DNA of 64,000 bases from Euclidia mi (lineage: Eukaryota; Arthropoda; Insecta; Lepidoptera; Erebidae): positions 63,631,251-63,695,250 of the forward strand of contig OX123188.2 in assembly GCA_944739405.2 (NCBI GenBank). Reading direction: 5' to 3'. The notes under the pieces were generated by a model. The model was not told where the DNA came from, made no database searches, and saw only the letters and a list, made by a program, of their open reading frames with translations. The translations under genes and the position numbers were made by a program. Shown here piece after piece: positions 1-12,624 of this stretch. Each line of letters starts with the position of its first letter. Positions within the stretch are counted from its first letter, which is position 1.

Positions 1-570
1 CGATGCTTTAGGCGATGCCGAATAAAATTCTATAAGAGTATTTACCAATGACTTGAAGTAATCAATAATCCCAAAGTGAGCGGTACGATGAATACTTGAA
101 TCGTTTGAGACTAACTAATGCACTTAATGCGTGGCACGTATAAGCCGTTGAGATTAGGTATGCCTCACAGTATTGCAATTTGATGGAATTGCACATTGAA
201 ATATTATGGCAACGACGCTACACTACCACAGTCTATCTGGACGAATTTCAATTGGGTTGGTGTATTTAAGTACGCCATATCTGTTAGTACCTAAATAAAG
301 TCGAGGTTGGATTATTTTCAATGTGACAACTGATTTCTGCTTCAAATTTAAACTACTGATAGTCATGTATCATCGTTAGCAAAATTTAGTTTCCTGTTAA
401 TCGGTTTTTACTATAAGCAAGAAATTTATTAGAACAACAGGCGTACATCGAACAAAGAATATAAGTAGCAACGCAATGCTAACGCCTCGTACACGTATCG
501 TGATAAAAGCCACAAACCAGCTACTTATCTGTGTACAAACCCAAAACATAACTGGCGAAATGTTTATATA

Positions 571-1863
571 CGAGGGTCAAACTGAAAGTTCTTAGAAAAT
601 CAAAAACTGATTACATTAGCCAGTTATTAGTTTTATTATATCTTTTCAAAATATTGTCCATTGACATCAATACACCGCTGCATGCGATGGAACCACTGGG
701 AAAAGCACTTTGCCCACTCGTCCTTAGGGGTCTCTTCAATGGCATCGCGATACGCAGCCACCGCTTCTTCAGCATTCATAAACCGCTTTCCTTTAAGTTT
801 TTCTTTAATTTTTGGAAATAAATAAAAATCACAAGGCGCGAGGTCGGGGCTATACGGCGGGTGACCCAGTAATTCAACGTTTGATGTCGCCAAATAGTCG
901 ATCGTTCGCTTGGCGGTGTGCGACGAGGCGTTGTCGTGGTGAAGGAGGATCCTACTGCGAGGTCGTTTCTCTCGAACTTTTTCCAAGACAAGTGGCAAAC
1001 AATTGGTAGTGTACCATTCTGCAGAAACTGTTTTTTGATCCTCTAACACAATTGTTGCGAAATGACCTATCCTTCCAAAGAACGAGGCCACCATTTTTTT
1101 TCCCGCACTTCGATCTCTCTTCACTTTAGTTGGCAACTCCTCGAAAGGAAACACCCACTGAGCAGATTGTCTTTTGGTTTCAGGATCATAACAGTAAATC
1201 CAGCTTTCGTCACCTGTTAGTATGTCGAACGCAGCATTTGAGTCACCTCCGTTAAATCTTTCAATCATTTTACGGCACCAATCCACACGATGGAGTTTTT
1301 GAGCCTTAGTCAAATTATGAGGTATCCACCGGGCGCAAAGCTTCCTGACCGCTAAATGTTCGTGGAGGATTTTGTGCACTTGACTTGTACCGATGCCTAA
1401 GCTTGTCCGAATCTGCTGATAGGTCACTCTTTTGTCAGTCTCTATCATACGCAGCACAACACAGATGTTATTTTCAGTCGTCGCCGTAGAAGGCCGTCCC
1501 TCACGTACATCATCAGTGAGATTAGTGCGACCACGTTTAAACTCATTAAACCAGTTGTAAACAGTCGCACGAGATGGGGCTTCATCGTGAAAGGCCAATC
1601 GTAGTCTATCATAGCTTTCTTGTTGACTTAAATGACATCGAAAGTCATAAAAAATCATTGCACGAAAATTTTCTCGTGTTAAATTCATGTTGACGTGACA
1701 CAGACAATTTTCAATTTGCCGCCAAATAGTAAAACAAATGACAAATGAATGAAATATATACTCAGTAATATTGGCAAAGAGTTCTATTTTCAAATTTTAT
1801 AATATTTTTTTTATTATATTGTTTATAAGTGGCCAGTTCTAAGAACTTTCAGTTTGACCCTCG
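571..1863 (-). mobile_element. Complete mariner transposon with TA target duplication
   Basis: The element is 1,293 bp long. It has perfect 27-bp terminal inverted repeats (571-597 and 1,837-1,863, beginning CGAGGGTCAAACTGAAAGTT) and is flanked by TA. Arm B has the empty site near 10,600: removing the element and one TA from arm A restores the arm B sequence exactly across the junction. Insertion therefore followed formation of the inverted repeat. The transposase frame is uninterrupted, and both ends look complete, so this copy looks young and possibly competent. Confidence 0.97.
636..1688 (-). CDS. Mariner transposase, intact, D,D34D
   Basis: This is a cut-and-paste transposase that binds the terminal inverted repeats and inserts at TA. 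The open frame extends upstream to 1,793 (385 codons), but the Met at 1,686-1,688 gives 350 residues, the usual mariner length, and begins with the typical MNLTRENFRA start. Visible features in order: N-terminal paired helix-turn-helix region (about residues 1-110, with WFNEFKRGR and DDVREGRPS), the linker motif WIPHNL (a variant of WVPHEL), and catalytic aspartates D160 (TGDESW), D252 (HHDNA) and D287 (SPDLAPCDF). Exactly 34 residues separate the second and third aspartates. There are no internal stops or frameshifts. Subfamily assignment needs a phylogeny. It is nested inside arm A and has no link to neighbouring genes. Confidence 0.95.
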   Translation of the reverse strand: MNLTRENFRAMIFYDFRCHLSQQESYDRLRLAFHDEAPSRATVYNWFNEFKRGRTNLTDDVREGRPSTATTENNICVVLRMIETDKRVTYQQIRTSLGIGTSQVHKILHEHLAVRKLCARWIPHNLTKAQKLHRVDWCRKMIERFNGGDSNAAFDILTGDESWIYCYDPETKRQSAQWVFPFEELPTKVKRDRSAGKKMVASFFGRIGHFATIVLEDQKTVSAEWYTTNCLPLVLEKVREKRPRSRILLHHDNASSHTAKRTIDYLATSNVELLGHPPYSPDLAPCDFYLFPKIKEKLKGKRFMNAEEAVAAYRDAIEETPKDEWAKCFSQWFHRMQRCIDVNGQYFEKI

Positions 1864-2245
1864 TATATAAATGTATAAAGTCTATTGCGAAATATTAAAT
1901 TTAAGTAACATACTTCAATTACAAACTGACATAAACGAATGTTAAAATAATTATTATTATCTCTCATACTTATTGTTTATAATAATGTGCAACATCGTTA
2001 ATAAAATAGTTTCACTTTGTAGAATTACTTACTTATTAGGCACTAAAGTTACTGATTCTGCTTTCTAGGCCGAATTACACGACCCTATCAAATATGCTAG
2101 GCGCCACTAGGCAACCACTACCTTTAGTTTCGGCGGCAAACCCAGGTAGATAACAACAAAATTTATAGCGGTCTACCAGACTGATAGCCCATTGTTAATA
2201 AAAACAAACACCCTTCTTCTTGTCGGCTAAAAAAACAAAACCCAT

Positions 2246-2640
2246 TGTAACAAAGGATGACCTTCCAGGTATCCACTGTAACAAAGTCCCTACTTAGGGT
2301 GTGTTTAAATGAGAAACGTGGTTAAATGTTACAATAAAAATTGATTTAATTCTTCAAGTAAATCTAAACATCATTTAGCAAAGCGTTTTACTTACTAAAA
2401 AAATACTAAAAAAAATGTTATTCGAAAAGATATAAACAGGGTCGCGTAATTCGGCGATGGTAAGGGATTTGTTGAGGGTCCGCCTGCCCGGTGGTCGTCA
2501 GGGAAAGCTGGTCACTTAGCTCGGTCTGAAGGCAGCAAAAAGAGAGCTCTCATCGCCGCGCGGCCGTATTTATTGTCCGTTGCAGGGCGCGGGCGGCGGG
2601 GTCGACCGGGCCGAGTGATGCGTCAAGGATTGACGTCACA
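2246..2640. mobile_element. Solo LTR in arm A (TSD CCAT)
   Basis: A 395-bp block begins TGTAACAAAGG and ends GACGTCACA, with TG...CA termini and CCAT on both sides (2,242-2,245 and 2,641-2,644). Copy C has the uninterrupted site at 44,877-44,884, which defines the insertion precisely. The second half is GC-rich and carries a TGACGTCA palindrome. No internal retrotransposon sequence is present, so it is most simply a solo LTR left by LTR-LTR recombination. The 4-bp TSD suits a Ty3/gypsy-like element; family not established. Confidence 0.8.
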
Positions 2641-5600
2641 CCATTTTCCAATAGAGTAGGTAAGTCAGGTCGGTATTGGTGGCTCATTTCCATACATCGT
2701 TGAAACTTTTGTTCGACTCAAGTGCATCCACCGAAATGCGGTCGGTGCGAATTTTTAGAAGCACCCCGATGTAATTGTGATTCGAGTGCTTAAAAGCTTT
2801 TCTTGCGAAGGATCTGAACACGTCTGGGAGAGTAGAACTTTGATTTTATATTTTAAGGTAACAACTCTTCGAATGCATCATACGTAACATGTGTTTTAAA
2901 AGTTTCATGATTAAGTATAACTTATATAAGAGAGGATGGAGCAGTCTTGTAGTGCAATAGCTACTCAAACAAGGTTAGAAATGAAATTTTCAGTGCTGAA
3001 AACATAGTGTGGCATTATGCAGTTTATATTGAAACTCTAAATTTCTCCGCTTATTAAATTGCTTGGTCTTAGCACCATTTAGACATCATATTTACAATAA
3101 GGACTTCCTGGAAAACAACATCAATAAGGCAAGTATTCTTCAATTGAATCCATATGTAATCCAGCTTTGAGACGAGGTCGATGGGCAGAAAGTATAACTA
3201 GTATTAGTAATTTTAGTAGTAGTAATTTCAGCGAATTTATGTTTACGATCAATTTAAGGTATCCACAATTTCAATTTCTAGTGCGCCAACCCTTAGAATG
3301 AAAGTTAACAATTTTATTAATCCGTTGCACCAAATCAGAAGTTACAATCATGAATAGAATTATATTGAATGGTTCCTATTTCTCGGAATTAGGTACACGG
3401 CGGATTTGCGGCTATTTATTTTTACAAAGTACATAAGTCGCAATTTCACGGGTTACTTGTTGAGTGTACAACGACGAATGTTCTTGGCTGTCGATCCGCG
3501 GTGTAGCTAATGAGCCAAGGGCGGAGCGGCCGGGACAACGAGTGTCGATCTGCACCGCTAATAGCACCACAAAACCGCGTAATGATCCCGCTCACGCTTG
3601 GCGTCAGCGAAATATATGGCACACCAACAGACCTGCCTGCACAGATATTTTGCTTTAAACACATATTACATATATTATATCTGATTCTATACTTTTGTTC
3701 TACCCAATTCTACATTTTGTTGTTTCTGTGTTTTAGTTACACGAGTCTATGGTTTTACACATCTGGAATGATTTATATCAATAAAAATGATTTTAGTTAA
3801 GGGTAGTCTATATAATTGTAAAACGTGTAAATCTTATTATTAGAACATAACGTTATAAAATATGTGCATTAGTTACAGCTAAGTAGCGAGGATTTAATTT
3901 TTTATTATTTAGGTGCTTGAGCGTTAATAAATTATAATTATCTTCTAAAGTTTTACTTGTATATTTAACCTTAATCGCGGCTCTGCGCGCGTGCGTGCGT
4001 GAATTATACATCTAATCAAATATTATACACTTATGTCTCCCTGCCACACTGTCTGTCTGTATGATCGTGAAAAACTTTTTATACGGTTTTCACCAATAGA
4101 TTGTGATTCATGGAGAAGGATTCGGCGTATAATTCGAGCGGGCGGAGGCGCGAGCCTAGTCTAGTATATAGATTTTATAAAATATAGCTTTTTGGCAATC
4201 ATAAATAAGAGGAATTAGAATCGCAGCATATTAATAATTTACTACAAATAAAATTATTCATGTTCCAGCTAAATTCCAAGTACTTCTGGTTTTATTGTGC
4301 CGTAAATAGTGATTCATAAATCAATTAAGAACCATTTCTCGGAAAGGAATAAAATGATAAATCATAAACTACAACACAACTACTTGTTTCGTTTTCTGTT
4401 AGTACTAAAGCCCTCTGCAAGATTGTTTTTTCAACTCAATAACATTGTATACAAAAAAATACATACTTCCCTAATTGTTTATTTTTCGTTTTAGAATCTT
4501 TCCAATCTGTTGCCGTGTGAGTTCCTATTATAAAACTGTTTCATTTAGCAAAGTTGATGGAGCCCTACTTCACAGGGCTCTTATTTTTGTATGCAGCGTT
4601 ATAAGGGAACATAAAAACTCCTATTTATCAATATTAGGTTATTCATAAACATATATCTAAAGGGACAGAGCAAGGAGACTGAACGGCATTATTACTTTTT
4701 TGCGGTCATATTTTCATAGACAAGCTTGCGTATGATTATTAATAAAACAAATATAATAATATGAAAGTATAAATCTTGCTTTTGGATCTTAGACCTATGT
4801 ACTAACACATAAGATATGTACTAAATCGGCCTCTTTAATCTTGCAGATGTTTTGATAATTCAGTTATAACTGCAAGTAGTAAGCAGCGTAGCTCATCTCG
4901 ATTGCAATCACGCAAAACGTTTGACGAGCCTAATGCCGCATTTCCCTGATGTCGATTCCATATGTGCTTTTATTCCGATATTGAGATGAAAGCCTATACG
5001 AGAGCGTTTAAGCATACTGATTCCATTGCTAAACAACCAAGAAAAGGTGCACCAGCAAAACGTAAAATTGATAGTGGTCAAACCAGGTTGAGAGTAGAAT
5101 AATCTTTTGGACTGTCCAGTTAGAAAAATGAACAATTCTCTGGATTTTCCAAACGTATTATGCAGGTATATTTCCAGTCTAACGTTAATAAATATTAACT
5201 GATAAAAGCTCTCATATTTGATTAAAGTACTTAGGTACATATTTGCATAAAGAAAATATTTTTGATGCAAAAAATATTTACCTAATGTAAATCGAGTCGT
5301 CTCTCTAACTTCGAATTTTTATTTAAGACATCATTGACACAATACAATTATAATTTAAAAAAGCTTCATCTCAGTGGTTGAATTGCACTTGCGACGAGGT
5401 CGTCAAGTTCAGTGCCATCTATTGAACTAACGACGTCACGTGACCTGCTCTTCTCACTATAATTAATTTACGTAGTTTCACAGGTTCACAAAAAGCTCTA
5501 TTTATTCGAAGCACATATTGTAAAGAATATTTTATATTTAAAGTGGCATTAAGAGTAGAAACGATGTTGTATATATCTCAATTTAAGAATAAGTACAGCT

Positions 5601-5816
5601 AAAATAATTTAGTTAAATAATCTGCTTAATCAACTGTAAAAGCCTTCATAATTTATAAATTTGAATTAAAAGAAAATGTTGTATGTTATAATAGGTAATC
5701 AATTATGCAAAATCGGCTGAACAGATCTGAATAAAATTTGATTTATTACGGATTACACATTTGTATAGATATTTTTCTAAATATACTTAAAATAAGTTAA
5801 TACCAAAAGCATTTTA

Positions 5817-6651
5817 TTACTTTTATTACTACATTTATTATACTTGTATTCTATGCCGTCAACCACACGGCCATACTTTTCGTCATTATTTATTATTTCA
5901 TTTTACTTAACCTTAACACACATAAACAATTTTGCTTTTTGCACCCGTTAGATTTAATATAAGCGACATATTTATTTGTACTTGTTTACTTGAACCACAC
6001 AGAGGTGTCGAGCAATAACAAAGTTTTATGTCTTACTGCGGTGCACGAAACTATAAAAGCATGACGATAATAATAAGTATTACTTATTCATTCGGTATGA
6101 AGTTTTATTTGAAGTTAGAATCCTTTTGATTATAAAAAGCTTTTATGAGTAAATTCTTGTTTGTGAACATAAACGTAAAGTAACAATATTTTTTAATTAA
6201 TTAATGTTGGTATTTCTTTTAATTAGGTAGCGCGTCGGTGACTTATGTTTATTTTTTAAGGCTACCTACTTTTACCCGAAAGGGAGGTAAAGCTAGTGTT
6301 GAGTCAGTGGCTAAAATGCAGCGGCGCGTTCCAATTACAGAGCGGCAGTAATTATTTCCGGTACCATGCGATGCCTCCTCCACCGGCACTCGCCGTTGCT
6401 TCGCTGACCTGCCCAAATTCACCTACAAAATATCCAAAGGTTGGAAATTTACTGTAGACCTTTTCATCCCCTTTTTATACGACCCTCTTTATTTTGAATA
6501 ATTAATAATAGGAATACAAAAATGTCATTTCTGGCAAACTTTTAAAACAATGATAACATAATCAGATTTATTTTTATGACATATTGTGTATGGTGATATA
6601 ATTGTGAGGCTTCAGTAAGTGAGGCGATTTCACTTTCAACTTTTATTTTAT
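5817..6651. other. Spacer of the giant palindrome (835 bp)
   Basis: This single-copy segment separates the arms. It holds a short SINE-end fragment (about 5,840-5,876, ending in the same GCCGTCAACCACACGG seen near 16,345), AT-rich sequence, and a GC-richer patch at 6,290-6,430. I find no ORF of note. Its presence means the arms are not a perfect head-to-head palindrome, so it would form the loop of a hairpin transcript or cruciform. Confidence 0.85.
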
Positions 6652-9600
6652 TAAAATGCTTTTGGTATTAACTTATTTTAAGTATATTTAGAAAAATATC
6701 TATACAAATGTGTAATCCGTAATAAATCAAATTTTATTCAGATCTGTTCAGCCGATTTTGCATAATTGATTACCTATTATAACATACAACATTTTCTTTT
6801 AATTCAAATTTATAAATTATGAAGGCTTTTACAGTTGATTAAGCAGATTATTTAACTAAATTATTTTAGCTGTACTTATTCTTAAATTGAGATATATACA
6901 ACATCGTTTCTACTCTTAATGCCACTTTAAATATAAAATATTCTTTACAATATGAGCTTCGAATAAATAGAGGTTTTTGTGAACCTGTGAAACTACGTAA
7001 ATTAATTATAGTGAGAAGAGCAGGTCACGTGACGTCGTTAGTTCAATAGATGGCACTGAACTTGACGACCTCGTCGCAAGTGCAATTCAACCACTGAGAT
7101 GAAGCTTTTTTAAATTATAATTGTATTGTGTCAATGATGTCTTAAATAAAAATTCGAAGTTAGAGAGACGACTCGATTTACATTAGGTAAATATTTTTTG
7201 CATCAAAAATATTTTCTTTATGCAAATATGTACCTAAGTACTTTAATCAAATATGAGAGCTTTTATCAGTTAATATTTATTAACGTTAGACTGGAAATAT
7301 ACCTGCATAATACGTTTGGAAAATCCAGAGAATTGTTCATTTTTCTAACTGGACAGTCCAAAAGATTATTCTACTCTCAACCTGGTTTGACCACTATCAA
7401 TTTTACGTTTTGCTGGTGCACCTTTTCTTGGTTGTTTAGCAATGGAATCAGTATGCTTAAACGCTCTCGTATAGGCTTTCATCTCAATATCGGAATAAAA
7501 GCACATATGGAATCGACATCAGGGAAATGCGGCATTAGGCTCGTCAAACGTTTTGCGTGATTGCAATCGAGATGAGCTACGCTGCTTACTACTTGCAGTT
7601 ATAACTGAATTATCAAAACATCTGCAAGATTAAAGAGGCCGATTTAGTACATATCTTATGTGTTAGTACATAGGTCTAAGATCCAAAAGCAAGATTTATA
7701 CTTTCATATTATTATATTTGTTTTATTAATAATCATACGCAAGCTTGTCTATGAAAATATGACCGCAAAAAAGTAATAATGCCGTTCAGTCTCCTTGCTC
7801 TGTCCCTTTAGATATATGTTTATGAATAACCTAATATTGATAAATAGGAGTTTTTATGTTCCCTTATAACGCTGCATAAAAAAATAAGAGCCCTGTGAAG
7901 TAGGGCTCCATCAACTTTGCTAAATGAAACAGTTTTATAATAGGAACTCACACGGCAACAGATTGGAAAGATTCTAAAACGAAAAATAAACAATTAGGGA
8001 AGTATGTATTTTTTTGTATACAATGTTATTGAGTTGAAAAAACAATCTTGCAGAGGGCTTTAGTACTAACAGAAAACGAAACAAGTAGTTGTGTTGTAGT
8101 TTATGATTTATCATTTTATTCCTTTCCGAGAAATGGTTCTTAATTGATTTATGAATCACTATTTACGGCACAATAAAACCAGAAGTACTTGGAATTTAGC
8201 TGGAACATGAATAATTTTATTTGTAGTAAATTATTAATATGCTGCGATTCTAATTCCTCTTATTTATGATTGCCAAAAAGCTATATTTTATAAAATCTAT
8301 ATACTAGACTAGGCTCGCGCGTCCGCCCGCGTGAATTATACGCCGAATCCTTCTCCATGAATCACAATCTATTGGTGAAAACCGTATAAAAAGTTTTTCA
8401 CACACACAGACAGACAGTGTGGCAGGGAGACATAAGTGTATAATATTTGATTAGATGTATAGTTCACGCGCGCACGCGCGCAGAGCCGCGATTAAGTTTA
8501 AATATACAAGTAAAACTTTAGAAGATAATTATAATTTATTAACGCTCAAGCACCTAAATAATAAAAAATGAAATCCTCGCTACTTAGCTGTAACTAATGC
8601 ACATATTTTATAACGTTATGTTCTAATAATAAGATTTACACGTTTTACAATTATATAGACTACCCTTAACTAAAATCATTTTTATTGATATAAATCATTC
8701 CAGATGTGTAAAACCATAGACTCGTGTAACTAAAACACAGAAACAACAAAATGTAGAATTGGGTAGAACAAAAGTATAGAATCAGATATAATATATGTAA
8801 TATGTGTTTAAAGCAAAATATCTGTGCAGGCAGGTCTGTTGGTGTGCCATATATTTCGCTGACGCCAAGCGTGAGCGGGATCATTACGCGGTTTTGTGGT
8901 GCTATTAGCGGTGCAGATCGACACTCGTTGTCCCGGCCGCTCCGCCCTTGGCTCATTAGCTACACCGCGGATCGACAGCCAAGAACATTCGTCGTTGTAC
9001 ACTCAACAAGTAACCCGTGAAATTGCGACTTATGTACTTTGTAAAAATAAATAGCCGCAAATCCGCCGTGTACCTAATTCCGAGAAATAGGAACCATTCA
9101 ATATAATTCTATTCATGATTGTAACTTCTGATTTGGTGCAACGGATTAATAAAATTGTTAACTTTCATTCTAAGGGTTGGCGCACTAGAAATTGAAATTG
9201 TGGATACCTTAAATTGATCGTAAACATAAATTCGCTGAAATTACTACTACTAAAATTACTAATACTAGTTATACTTTCTGCCCATCGACCTCGTCTCAAA
9301 GCTGGATTACATATGGATTCAATTGAAGAATACTTGCCTTATTGATGTTGTTTTCCAGGAAGTCCTTATTGTAAATATGATGTCTAAATGGTGCTAAGAC
9401 CAAGCAATTTAATAAGCGGAGAAATTTAGAGTTTCAATATAAACTGCATAATGCCACACTATGTTTTCAGCACTGAAAATTTCATTTCTAACCTTGTTTG
9501 AGTAGCTATTGCACTACAAGACTGCTCCATCCTCTCTTATATAAGTTATACTTAATCATGAAACTTTTAAAACACATGTTACGTATGATGCATTCGAAGA

Positions 9601-9825
9601 GTTGTTACCTTAAAATATAAAATCAAAGTTCTACTCTCCCAGACGTGTTCAGATCCTTCGCAAGAAAAGCTTTTAAGCACTCGAATCACAATTACATCGG
9701 GGTGCTTCTAAAAATTCGCACCGACCGCATTTCGGTGGATGCACTTGAGTCGAACAAAAGTTTCAACGATGTATGGAAATGAGCCACCAATACCGACCTG
9801 ACTTACCTACTCTATTGGAAAATGG

Positions 9826-10219
9826 TGTGACGTCAATCCTTGACGCATCACTCGGCCCGGTCGACCCCGCCGCCCGCGCCCTGCAACGGACAATAAATAC
9901 GGCCGCGCGGCGATGAGAGCTCTCTTTTTGCTGCCTTCAGACCGAGCTAAGTGACCAGCTTTCCCTGACGACCACCGGGCAGGCGGACCCTCAACAAATC
10001 CCTTACCATCGCCGAATTACGCGACCCTGTTTATATCTTTTCGAATAACATTTTTTTAGTATTTTTTTAGTAAGTAAAACGCTTTGCTAAATGATGTTTA
10101 GATTTACTTGAAGAATTAAATCAATTTTTATTGTAACATTTAACCACGTTTCTCATTTAAACACACCCTAAGTAGGGACTTTGTTACAGTGGACACCTGG
10201 AAGGTCATCCTTTGTTACA
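9826..10219. mobile_element. Solo LTR in arm B (mirror of the arm A copy)
   Basis: This is the reverse complement of 2,246-2,640, flanked by ATGG at 9,822-9,825 and 10,220-10,223, the complement of the CCAT duplication in A. Sharing the same insertion site shows that the LTR inserted before arms A and B separated. The empty site in C shows it inserted after C diverged. Confidence 0.8.
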
Positions 10220-11506
10220 ATGGGTTTTGTTTTTTTAGCCGACAAGAAGAAGGGTGTTTGTTTTTATTAACAATGGGCTATCAGTCTGGTAGACCGCTAT
10301 AAATTTTGTTGTTATCTACCTGGGTTTGCCGCCGAAACTAAAGGTAGTGGTTGCCTAGTGGCGCCTAGCATATTTGATAGGGTCGTGTAATTCGGCCTAG
10401 AAAGCAGAATCAGTAACTTTAGTGCCTAATAAGTAAGTAATTCTACAAAGTGAAACTATTTTATTAACGATGTTGCACATTATTATAAACAATAAGTATG
10501 AGAGATAATAATAATTATTTTAACATTCGTTTATGTCAGTTTGTAATTGAAGTATGTTACTTAAATTTAATATTTCGCAATAGACTTTATACATTTATAT
10601 ATATAAACATTTCGCCAGTTATGTTTTGGGTTTGTACACAGATAAGTAGCTGGTTTGTGGCTTTTATCACGATACGTGTACGAGGCGTTAGCATTGCGTT
10701 GCTACTTATATTCTTTGTTCGATGTACGCCTGTTGTTCTAATAAATTTCTTGCTTATAGTAAAAACCGATTAACAGGAAACTAAATTTTGCTAACGATGA
10801 TACATGACTATCAGTAGTTTAAATTTGAAGCAGAAATCAGTTGTCACATTGAAAATAATCCAACCTCGACTTTATTTAGGTACTAACAGATATGGCGTAC
10901 TTAAATACACCAACCCAATTGAAATTCGTCCAGATAGACTGTGGTAGTGTAGCGTCGTTGCCATAATATTTCAATGTGCAATTCCATCAAATTGCAATAC
11001 TGTGAGGCATACCTAATCTCAACGGCTTATACGTGCCACGCATTAAGTGCATTAGTTAGTCTCAAACGATTCAAGTATTCATCGTACCGCTCACTTTGGG
11101 ATTATTGATTACTTCAAGTCATTGGTAAATACTCTTATAGAATTTTATTCGGCATCGCCTAAAGCATCGGTGATAAAATATTTAGTTCACGCACCTAGAT
11201 ATATAATGAATGTGATTTTGATTGGATTAAATAAATAATTGTTATTAAAAAAAATATTTTCAGCATCAGCTTAGTGCACCTTTTTAAATATTTTTGGTGA
11301 TTATTGAATTTTAAATAAAGTTGGTTATTTTGATTAGACACACTTAGACTTTAACAGATTAGTGTGTTAGCAGATTAACGCGCTACGCCTTCGACAAAAG
11401 TACCGCGTATGGAATATTAAGTATAAGCGCTTATTTTCTACTTATGGTTGTATAATACAGGTAATGATACTGATATTAAGCGCGTTAGTTCTTTTAATAT
11501 TTACAA

Positions 11507-11747
11507 GTGGTGATAGCCCAGTGGTGTACGTAACGGACTGTCGAGACGATGGTCTCGGGTTCAATCCTCAGGTAGTCTTGGCTCACACCTCTTGACTTTT
11601 CGAAGTTGGGTATGTGTGCATTAAAAATGTTTCATATCGCTCGCTTAATAATGTGCCCGGTAGATGGATAACTGAAACATAACTGGCGAAGTGTGGGTGT
11701 TTAACACACCTCTACCTACCGCTTCGGGGATAAAGGCGTGAAGTTGT
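11507..11747 (+). mobile_element. tRNA-derived SINE with complete head
   Basis: The head has a Pol III A-box-like TAGCCCAGTGG (11,514-11,524) and B-box GGTTCAATCC (11,558-11,567), spaced as in a tRNA. It is followed by a body containing TAATGTGCCCGGTAGATGG, ACATAACTGGCGAAG and CTTCGGGGATAAAGGCGTGAAG. The same body recurs at least ten times in the window. The orthologous copy in unit C is at 40,661-40,917 on the opposite strand, so this insertion predates the B/C split. It resembles widespread lepidopteran SINE families; no family name is assigned. Confidence 0.8.
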
Positions 11748-12439
11748 TATCAAAGAAATCAAATTCATATCTAAACTTTATTGTAAATACCAATAGTCAG
11801 TAGATATAGACCAATTACTTAATCAACGCCATTAAGATAAATTAACTTGTATCAAGTCTACTTAGAAACCTGATATCAGTAATTCTACATTAAGGTGCTG
11901 ATAAAATTTACATGCATTCACTTGTTACAGAACATCGAGCATGTGTATATATGTCGGTCATGCTTAAGGGAATAATTCATATGAAACTATGACTTTGAAG
12001 TTGTACAATTCTGTGAGTATGAATATGGATAAAACTCTTTAGCACCATTTGTAAATATTCATGTAGATAATTTATTCTTTGGCTTTATGACAATAATATA
12101 TTAATTTGTGTTTATAAATTTGGAAATCTTAAAAACCTAGGTTGCTACTTCAATACCTAGATACAACACTAAAACAGTAAATTCGCTCTATAATTCTGCT
12201 TCCAAAATAACTGCAAGTTTCCTCCAGAGTATTGCGAAATATATATAATTTTGAGTTTGTTGAGCTGGCAGTAAACTGTTTGTATGACGATATAATTGCA
12301 CAAGTTAGATGGCGTTTATTGTGACTGGGAGCGCGTAAAATTTGCGCTTGGAATTACAGGTAATATCCAAGACGATGAAATCATAAAAGATGTTGTTATG
12401 CAAGTTGAAAATAACTAGCTATTATTCAAGGGAAGCTAA

Positions 12440-12624
12440 GCCTAAGCCGCATACTTGTTTGCCACTTCTAAAACAAATGTACGGTATTTGTTTTAGAAGC
12501 GGCAAAAAAGTATGCGGCTTAGGCGTGTTTTATAGAGTAATGTACACTTGTTAGTTCTCTAACAACAAGTGTACATTACTGAACCCTGTACACTTGTTAG
12601 TTCTCTAACAAGTGTACAGGGTTC
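12440..12624. repeat. Cluster of three consecutive hairpins, specific to copy B
   Basis: Hairpin 1 spans 12,440-12,524 (39-bp stem with two mismatches, beginning GCCTAAGCCGCATACTTG). Hairpin 2 spans 12,536-12,580 (17-bp stem). Hairpin 3 spans 12,581-12,624 (perfect 20-bp stem, 4-nt loop). Copy C at 39,885-39,962 contains only one side of these stems in the same order. The second sides in B were therefore probably copied in place. Nothing suggests coding. Confidence 0.85.

Larger units (their letters stand above)
1..5816 (+). repeat. Left arm (A) of a giant inverted repeat
   Basis: The reverse complement of this stretch is found at 6,652-11,169. The axis is near 6,234, and base 1 pairs with base 11,169. 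Short ORFs are mirrored with identical translations (4,908-5,270 with 7,198-7,560; 4,309-4,494 with 7,974-8,159; 3,446-3,664 with 8,802-9,020), so the arms are nearly identical. Visible differences cluster in the GC-rich patch at about 3,990-4,150. The only large length difference is the mariner at 571-1,863. Homology is already present at base 1, so the arm probably continues outside the window. I see no convincing host gene; mirrored short ORFs are not evidence of coding. Confidence 0.95.

Noticed and set aside
4908..7560. 120-codon and other frames conserved perfectly between 4,908-5,270 and 7,198-7,560.
   Set aside because: Perfect conservation is explained by the palindrome; neighbouring noncoding DNA is equally identical, and the protein has no recognisable feature.
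12296..12418. A 40-codon frame (reading GVYCDWERVKFALG and onward) open in both copies B and C (39,973-40,095), at first sight a conserved exon.
   Set aside because: B and C differ by about eight substitutions here, seven of them amino-acid changing, with no sign of purifying selection. There is a stop just upstream and no good acceptor.
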